A stretch of 35,183 bases of DNA from Gemmatimonadota bacterium (GTDB taxonomy: Bacteria > Gemmatimonadota > Gemmatimonadetes > Gemmatimonadales > Gemmatimonadaceae), in assembly GCA_021299375.1 (NCBI GenBank), contig JAJTGR010000015.1:1-35183 (forward strand), in the 5' to 3' direction. Of the stretch, positions 30,649 through 35,183 are shown in pieces. The notes below the pieces were generated by a model, which saw nothing but the letters and a program-made list of their open reading frames with translations, did not search any database and had not been told where the DNA came from. Position 1 is the first letter of the stretch. Every line of letters starts with the position of its first letter. The translations under genes and the position numbers were made by a program.

Positions 30649-31226
30649 GTGTCTTCAGATCGGGCGCGCTTGTCCGCCTACTGTCCGCCGTTGTGTACGG
30701 ACTGGCGCTCGCGGGCTGTGGTCCATCCAGCGTTCGTACGTCGGAAGAGGCTCGCGCGACTGTCGCAGCGCGTCCCCCGATCCCGCTGATCGCCGGCACC
30801 GCTCTTCGCGACTATGCCACCAATACACCCGTCAGTCTCGGGACGGTGTTGGGCCCAGACGGCGACGTCGTGCTGGTGCTCGATCAGCAGGCCTGCGAAA
30901 GCTGCCTGGCGATCGATGTGGAGATCCGTGCACTGCGTGCGCGCAAGCCACGGCAGCCGGTTCTTGTGTTCACAGACTCGGTGAACGCCGGCTCGGTTTC
31001 GCAGTACCTCGCATCCATGCGGTCGCCTGGCCGATTGCTCGTCGTGCCAGCCACCGAGATGGCGATGCTGACCATGGGCGTTGACGGCGCGCTGACGACC
31101 CATCTGGTCGATGGCGCCGGTCGTGTCCTCTTCTCGCAGACCCGTGTACCCGGAGCGCGTCAGGAGCTCCTCGTGGAGGATCTCAGGGCGCTGGAGGGAC
31201 TCGTGTCTGCTACACCATCCAGCTGA
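30645..31226 (+). CDS. Thioredoxin-like lipoprotein with CESC motif
   Basis: 193 aa. Signal peptide with lipobox LAGC (Cys25). Residues 70-150 look like a thioredoxin fold: strand DVVLVLDQQ, then the redox pair Cys84-Glu-Ser-Cys87 at the head of a helix (CLAIDVEIRALRA), strand PVLVFTDS and a cis-Pro-like LLVVPATEMA. Overall it resembles the redoxin/TlpA-like proteins that act in the periplasm. The GTG start overlaps the propeller B stop by four bases, so the two are coupled. Given four Cys in each nearby peptide and Cys pairs in both propellers, a role in their disulfide chemistry is a reasonable guess, not shown. Confidence 0.75.
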   Translation: MSVFRSGALVRLLSAVVYGLALAGCGPSSVRTSEEARATVAARPPIPLIAGTALRDYATNTPVSLGTVLGPDGDVVLVLDQQACESCLAIDVEIRALRARKPRQPVLVFTDSVNAGSVSQYLASMRSPGRLLVVPATEMAMLTMGVDGALTTHLVDGAGRVLFSQTRVPGARQELLVEDLRALEGLVSATPSS

Positions 31227-31244
31227 CCGGGCGGCTGCCGGGGC

Positions 31245-31294
31245 GACGGTGCACCACGCCAGCGGACGGCCGTCTGCGTTCAGCCGGCACCGTC
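31245..31294. terminator. Possible bidirectional terminator between convergent genes
   Basis: GACGGTGC (31245-31252) pairs with GCACCGTC (31287-31294), and inside them GCGGAC/GTCTGC (31262-31277) forms a second hairpin. It lies between the convergent thioredoxin-like gene and the outer-membrane pseudogene. Confidence 0.45.
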
Positions 31295-31307
31295 CGCCGC
31301 CGCTCGC

Positions 31308-32380
31308 TCAGCCCCCGCCCTGAAACCCGAACCGGCGCCCGAGCTCGCCGAGGTTGCCGAAGCGCTGGTTCACGATCGTGTTGTAGATGGAGCCGAACGT
31401 GTAGCCGATGCCGATGTTGGTGTTGTAGCGGAAGTTCGTCTGCAGCTGCTGGCGCTGCGTGAGGATGTCGCGCTCCGACTGCGCGTTGGCGGCGATGTAG
31501 ATCTGGTCGCGCACGCGTGAAGCCGAGCCGCGGAAGTTGAGCGAGAACCCGCGGCCGAGTCGGAGCTCCACGAAACCCGACAGCGTCACGTGGTTGCGAT
31601 TGGGGTCGTGGAGGCACTGCGCCCCTTCGAGCGTGAGGTTGGTATTGCCCCACTTCTGCCGCTGAGTCAGAGCCAACAGCAGCGTCTGGTTCACCCGCGT
31701 TTCTTCGTCCTGCCCGAACACCGTGGTGCTGCAATACTGATAGTAGTTCGGCCCCACGCAATACAGCGCCGTGAGCTGGCGCCGCGTGGCCTCGGTCCAC
31801 GGGAAGTAGTTGTACTCGATGGCTGGCGAGACGCGCAGCGACAGCTTCTGGTTGAGCACTTCGCTGAAGCCGGCGGACACCGTACGAGCTGCTCGTCGTT
31901 CGCCGACAGGTTGCCGTCCACGCGATACAGCCAGAGGTTCCACCGGTCCTTCACCGCCTTCGCGTTGAGCGACGGGGCCACGACGCCGTTCACCAGCTCC
32001 ACGCGCAGGCGTGACGCGATGGGGGTGCGGGCCACGTAGGGCGCGAGCCCCAGCTGGAAGGTGCGCAGCAGCTCGCGACGGACGCGGTCGTCGGCGTGGT
32101 TGGGGAGCGTGGTGATGGTGAGCGTGTCGACCTTGCCGGCGTACCCCTTCTGGGCAAGGAAGTTGACGGTGATCTGCCGACCGCCGTTGGCAGCGTTGAG
32201 GCCGGTGAGGAGCAGATGCACATCGGCGTCGAAGCGGTCGCGCACCCAGTTCAGCAAGCCCATTTCCTGCACGAAGAAGTTGCGGTCGCAGCCGCGCACG
32301 CCGCCTCGGGCGGCCGCGGACTCCACGACGGCGGCACCGAGAAGGGCGGCCCGCATCACCGGCATATGGAACAAACGCAT
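31308..32380 (-). pseudogene. Frameshifted outer-membrane-type beta-barrel protein
   Basis: Two frames continue one protein. The N-terminal part, from ATG at 32378-32380, has a signal-like MRLFHMPVMRAALLGAAVV and a domain with FFVQEMGLLNWVRDRFDADVHLL and ARTPIASRLRVELV, ending in WNLWLYRVDGNLSANDEQLV. The C-terminal part continues one base back as TVSAGFSEVLNQKLSLRVSPAIEYNYFPW and ends in alternating barrel-like strands and GRRFGFQGGG. The switch lies at about 31880-31895. Total length 1073 bases is not divisible by three. A -1 change (loss of one base) restores the frame. From memory, intact relatives have extra strands between the halves, so a larger deletion is also possible. Sequencing error cannot be excluded. 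Function unknown. Confidence 0.7.
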
Positions 32381-32588
32381 CGCGTACGAGATCGAGGGGG
32401 GAAAGACGCAGGCGAACGGCGTCCGCCGGGGGCGATAGCCTTCCACGCCCGGGGGCATGCGCCTGAGGGGATCCGACCGTTCGGTCCTAGTCACACTTCC
32501 CCAAACGGGAATACTTGCCGTCTGCGAGTGGCAGCCGATCCGGATCGCCCGCACATTGGACGCGCCTCTATTCCCGGAGATCGGCCCC

Positions 32589-35027
32589 ATGTCACCTCGC
32601 CCCTGGCGCACCCTGCGCCACGTCGCCGCCCTGCTGGTACTCACCCCGGCGATTGCCGCGGCGCAGTACCGGCAGCCGCCGGCGCCCATCGCCCAGATCC
32701 TCGACCAGCCGGCCACGCCGCTCGTCCAGCTGAGCCCAGACCGAACGCAGCTGCTGCTGCTCGAACGTCCGGGGCTTCCCCCCATCAATGAAGTGGCAGC
32801 CTTCGAGTACCGGCTCGCCGGGCTGCGCTTCGATCCGCGCACCAGCGGCCCGTCGCGCGGACAGAGCTACACCGGTCTGTCGCTGCAACCCGTGCAGGGA
32901 GGCGCCGCGCGCCCGATCGCGGTGAACCTGCCGGCGGGTGCGGGCATCGGGAACGTATCGTGGTCCACCGATGGCCAGCGGATCGCCTTTACCGTCACCA
33001 CCGACAACGCCATCACGCTCTGGGTGGCCGACCTCGCCACCGCCAAGGCCGCCCCCGTCACGCCGCGCCGTCTCGCGGCAGTCCTCGGCACGCCCTGCAC
33101 GTGGGTGGCCGCCACTCGGCTCGCCTGCACCTTCGTCCCCGAGACGCGCGGCGCCGCGCCCGCCCCGCCCACCACACCCGACGGCCCGGTGATCCAGGAG
33201 GCCCTCACTGGCAGTGCCGACCGGGCGGCCACCTACCAGGACCTGCTCAAGAGCCCCTTCGACGAAGCGGTGTTCGAGCACTTCGCCACCAGCCAGGTGG
33301 CGCTGGTGTCGCTCGACGGCACCATCACGCCGCTGGGCACCCCGGCCATGCGCGCCGATGTGAGCGCCTCCCCTGATGGCCGCTACCTGCTGGTGAGCAC
33401 CGTGTCGCGCCCGTTCTCGTACACGGTCCCGCTCACCTACTTCCCCATGCGGACCGAGGTGTGGTCGCTGGACGGGCAGGTGGTGAAGGCGGTGATGAGC
33501 CGCGCCTTGACCGAGCGGGTGCCCTGGGGTGGTGACGGCGCGCTCCCGGGGCCGCGCAACATCCAGTGGCGGCGCGACGCCGACGCCACGCTGGCGTGGG
33601 TGGAGGCGCTCGACGGCGGCGACAGCCGCGTCGCGGCAGCAAAGCGCGACCGTCTCCTGCTGCTCGGGGCGCCGTTCACCGGCACGCCGACGACGCTCAT
33701 GGAGACCGCGTGGCGCGCCGCCGGCATCACCTGGGGGCACGGCACGCTGGCGGTGGTACGGGAGAACGCCACGCGCGAACGGCGGACGCGGGCCTGGCTG
33801 GTGGATCCCTCCGGCGCCAGCGCGCCGCGCCAGCTCTGGGAGCGCAACAGCGAAGACCGCTACGCCGATCCTGGCGACTTCATCACCACCCGCGACGCCC
33901 GCGGCCAGACGGTGCTGTTCACGAGCCCCGATCGGAAGGTCGCCTTCCTCACCGGCGCCGGCGCCTCACCCGAGGGCGATCGGCCGTTCGTCGATCGCTT
34001 CGAGCTGGCCACCGGCAAGTCCACGCGCCTCTTCCAGAGTGCCGCCCCGTACTACGAGCAGCCCATCGGCATGCTCGATGCTCGCGGCACGGTCGCCCTC
34101 ACGCGACGCGAATCGAAGACCGACGTGCCCAACTACTACGTGCGCGACCTCGTCCGCCGCATCGCGCCCCGCGCCCTCACGGCCTTCACCGATCCGGCGC
34201 CACAGTTCGCCGGTGTGACCAGCCAGCTCATTACCTACACACGCAAGGATGGCGTGAAGCTGTCGGCCACGGTGTACCTGCCGCCCGGCTACGACAAGGC
34301 CAAGGACGGTCCGCTGCCCTTCTTCCTCTGGGCGTACCCGCTCGAGTACCGCTCGCGCGAAGCGGCGTCGCAAGTGGTGGGGTCGCCGTATCGCTTCGTG
34401 CGCCCGACGGGCGCCTCGCACCTGTTCCTGCTCACGCAAGGCTACGGCGTGATGGACAACCCCACCATGCCCATCGTGGGTGCGGACGGGAAGGAGCCCA
34501 ACGACAGCTACGTCGAGCAGCTCACCACCAGCGCGCAGGCCGCGGTGGACACGATCGTCGCCATGGGGATCGCCGATCGTGAGAAGATCGGCGTGGGGGG
34601 CCACTCCTATGGAGCCTTCATGACCGCCAACCTGCTCGCGCACACTCGCCTCTTCAAGGCGGGCATTGCCCGCAGCGGCGCCTACAACCGCACGCTCACG
34701 CCGTTCGGCTTCCAGGGCGAGGAGCGCTCCTACTGGGAGGCGCCGGAGCTGTACGAGACCATGTCGCCGTTCACGTACGCGAACCGGATCAAGGACCCGA
34801 TCCTGCTCATTCACGGTATGGCCGACAACAACACCGGCACCTATCCCCTGCAGAGCGAGCGCATGTACCAGGCGCTCAAGGGCAACGGGGCCACGGTGCG
34901 CTACGTACAGCTGCCCGGCGAGTCACACGGCTACGCGGCGCGCGAAAGCGTGGGGCACACGCTGGCCGAGATGACCGCGTGGCTGGATCAGTTCGTGAAG
35001 GCGGGGAAGCGGGCGACGATGCAGTAG
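32589..35027 (+). CDS. Secreted S9-family peptidase, glutamyl-endopeptidase (S9D)-like
   Basis: 812 aa. Signal peptide (TLRHVAALLVLTPAIAAAQ) points to export. A long N-terminal beta-propeller covers about residues 30-530 and the alpha/beta-hydrolase domain the rest. Catalytic triad: Ser673 in GGHSYGAFMTANLLAH, Asp746 in HGMADNNTGTYPLQS and His780 in PGESHGYAARES. The strings GIARSGAYNRTLTPFGFQ and EAPELYETMSPF are very close to plant chloroplast glutamyl endopeptidase and its bacterial relatives, so cleavage after acidic residues in peptides is likely. The ATG at 32589 opens the signal peptide; upstream in-frame residues look non-coding. It is divergent from the broken outer-membrane gene, with 208 bases between the starts holding no recognised gene. 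Confidence 0.9.
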   Translation: MSPRPWRTLRHVAALLVLTPAIAAAQYRQPPAPIAQILDQPATPLVQLSPDRTQLLLLERPGLPPINEVAAFEYRLAGLRFDPRTSGPSRGQSYTGLSLQPVQGGAARPIAVNLPAGAGIGNVSWSTDGQRIAFTVTTDNAITLWVADLATAKAAPVTPRRLAAVLGTPCTWVAATRLACTFVPETRGAAPAPPTTPDGPVIQEALTGSADRAATYQDLLKSPFDEAVFEHFATSQVALVSLDGTITPLGTPAMRADVSASPDGRYLLVSTVSRPFSYTVPLTYFPMRTEVWSLDGQVVKAVMSRALTERVPWGGDGALPGPRNIQWRRDADATLAWVEALDGGDSRVAAAKRDRLLLLGAPFTGTPTTLMETAWRAAGITWGHGTLAVVRENATRERRTRAWLVDPSGASAPRQLWERNSEDRYADPGDFITTRDARGQTVLFTSPDRKVAFLTGAGASPEGDRPFVDRFELATGKSTRLFQSAAPYYEQPIGMLDARGTVALTRRESKTDVPNYYVRDLVRRIAPRALTAFTDPAPQFAGVTSQLITYTRKDGVKLSATVYLPPGYDKAKDGPLPFFLWAYPLEYRSREAASQVVGSPYRFVRPTGASHLFLLTQGYGVMDNPTMPIVGADGKEPNDSYVEQLTTSAQAAVDTIVAMGIADREKIGVGGHSYGAFMTANLLAHTRLFKAGIARSGAYNRTLTPFGFQGEERSYWEAPELYETMSPFTYANRIKDPILLIHGMADNNTGTYPLQSERMYQALKGNGATVRYVQLPGESHGYAARESVGHTLAEMTAWLDQFVKAGKRATMQ

Positions 35028-35061
35028 GCAGGCGTCGGCGTTGCCTCCGCATTGAACACAA

Positions 35062-35130
35062 CAGGCCACGGATCACACGGAAACCGGGGGCTCTTGAATT
35101 CCAGCGGTTCGCCGTGGATTGGCCGTGGAT
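35062..35130. repeat. CCACGG / CCGTGG word-rich intergenic segment
   Basis: GGCCACGGATCACACGG (35064-35080) is followed by two direct copies of GCCGTGGAT (35111-35119 and 35122-35130). CCACGG and CCGTGG can pair, giving a weak hairpin that might end the S9 peptidase transcript. Confidence 0.35.
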
Positions 35131-35144
35131 CGGCTACGGAGGGG

Positions 35145-35183
35145 CTATCGCTTCGCTTTCGGTGCCTTCGTCGCCGGCGCTGC
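35145..35183 (-). CDS. 3' end of a Lys/Ala/Pro-rich protein (partial)
   Basis: Reading in from the right edge on the minus strand, twelve sense codons AAPATKAPKAKR precede a TAG at 35145-35147. Such Ala/Pro/Lys tails occur on histone-like, HU-like and topoisomerase proteins. The gene lies outside the window, so identity is unknown; it could also be a chance frame. Confidence 0.35.
   Translation of the reverse strand, partial: AAPATKAPKAKR

Overview
The window is about 70% G+C bacterial chromosome with dense, short-spaced genes on both strands. The gene content (lipoproteins with PDZ/S41-like domains, an S9D glutamyl-endopeptidase-like peptidase, GMC oxidoreductase, 6-bladed beta-propeller lipoproteins, many GTG starts and promoters placed directly in front of start codons) fits a Gemmatimonadota member best. 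This is an inference from family content; no rRNA or marker gene is present to prove it. No tRNA, rRNA or CRISPR array was seen.

Layout. 0-4.6 kb: a six-copy 14-bp minisatellite, a DinB-like protein (-), a possible tiny membrane ORF (-), the tRNA-Ala editing protein AlaX (-), and a divergent lipoprotein with two S41-like halves that both seem to lack the catalytic Ser. 4.7-11.1 kb: helicase HrpB (+), a Tat-signal HisC-like aminotransferase (-), then a flippase-like membrane protein, an EamA transporter and a small membrane protein (+). 11.1-12.9 kb: a gene-free, repeat-rich stretch and an IS110-family transposase, bracketed by a 24-bp perfect inverted repeat. 12.9-17.8 kb: a four-gene + strand run, GMC oxidoreductase, MarR regulator, serine/alanine-glyoxylate aminotransferase and glyoxylate/hydroxypyruvate reductase. 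The last two catalyse consecutive steps (serine + glyoxylate to hydroxypyruvate to D-glycerate). 17.9-20.2 kb: glycosyltransferase and UDP-glucose 6-dehydrogenase (-), probably for surface polysaccharide or glycolipid. 20.4-26.0 kb: esterase, DUF2461 protein, VC0807-like membrane protein, a 103-aa unknown protein and an MgtA-type Mg2+ P-type ATPase.

26.0-31.2 kb is the accessory part. It opens with scrambled 3' ends of two other genes of this window, followed by an IS3-family element with DD(35)E transposase and 16-bp terminal inverted repeats. Next come a LuxR-type HTH gene whose tail contains an 11-C tract, and a compact, visibly less G+C-rich cluster: a beta-propeller lipoprotein, two tandem small secreted Cys-rich peptides, a strong hairpin, a second beta-propeller lipoprotein and a thioredoxin-like CxxC lipoprotein. 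I regard this cluster as the best candidate for an undescribed system. The two peptides share a DxPxGPxN motif at identical residue positions and a C-x(3,4)-C-x(4,5)-CC tail. The architecture resembles, as I recall it, the NVEALA-peptide / 6-bladed-propeller / thioredoxin neighbourhoods of Bacteroidetes.

31.3-35.2 kb: a frameshifted outer-membrane-type gene (-), an S9D-like prolyl-oligopeptidase-family peptidase (+), and 12 codons of the 3' end of a Lys/Ala/Pro-rich protein (-) at the window edge.
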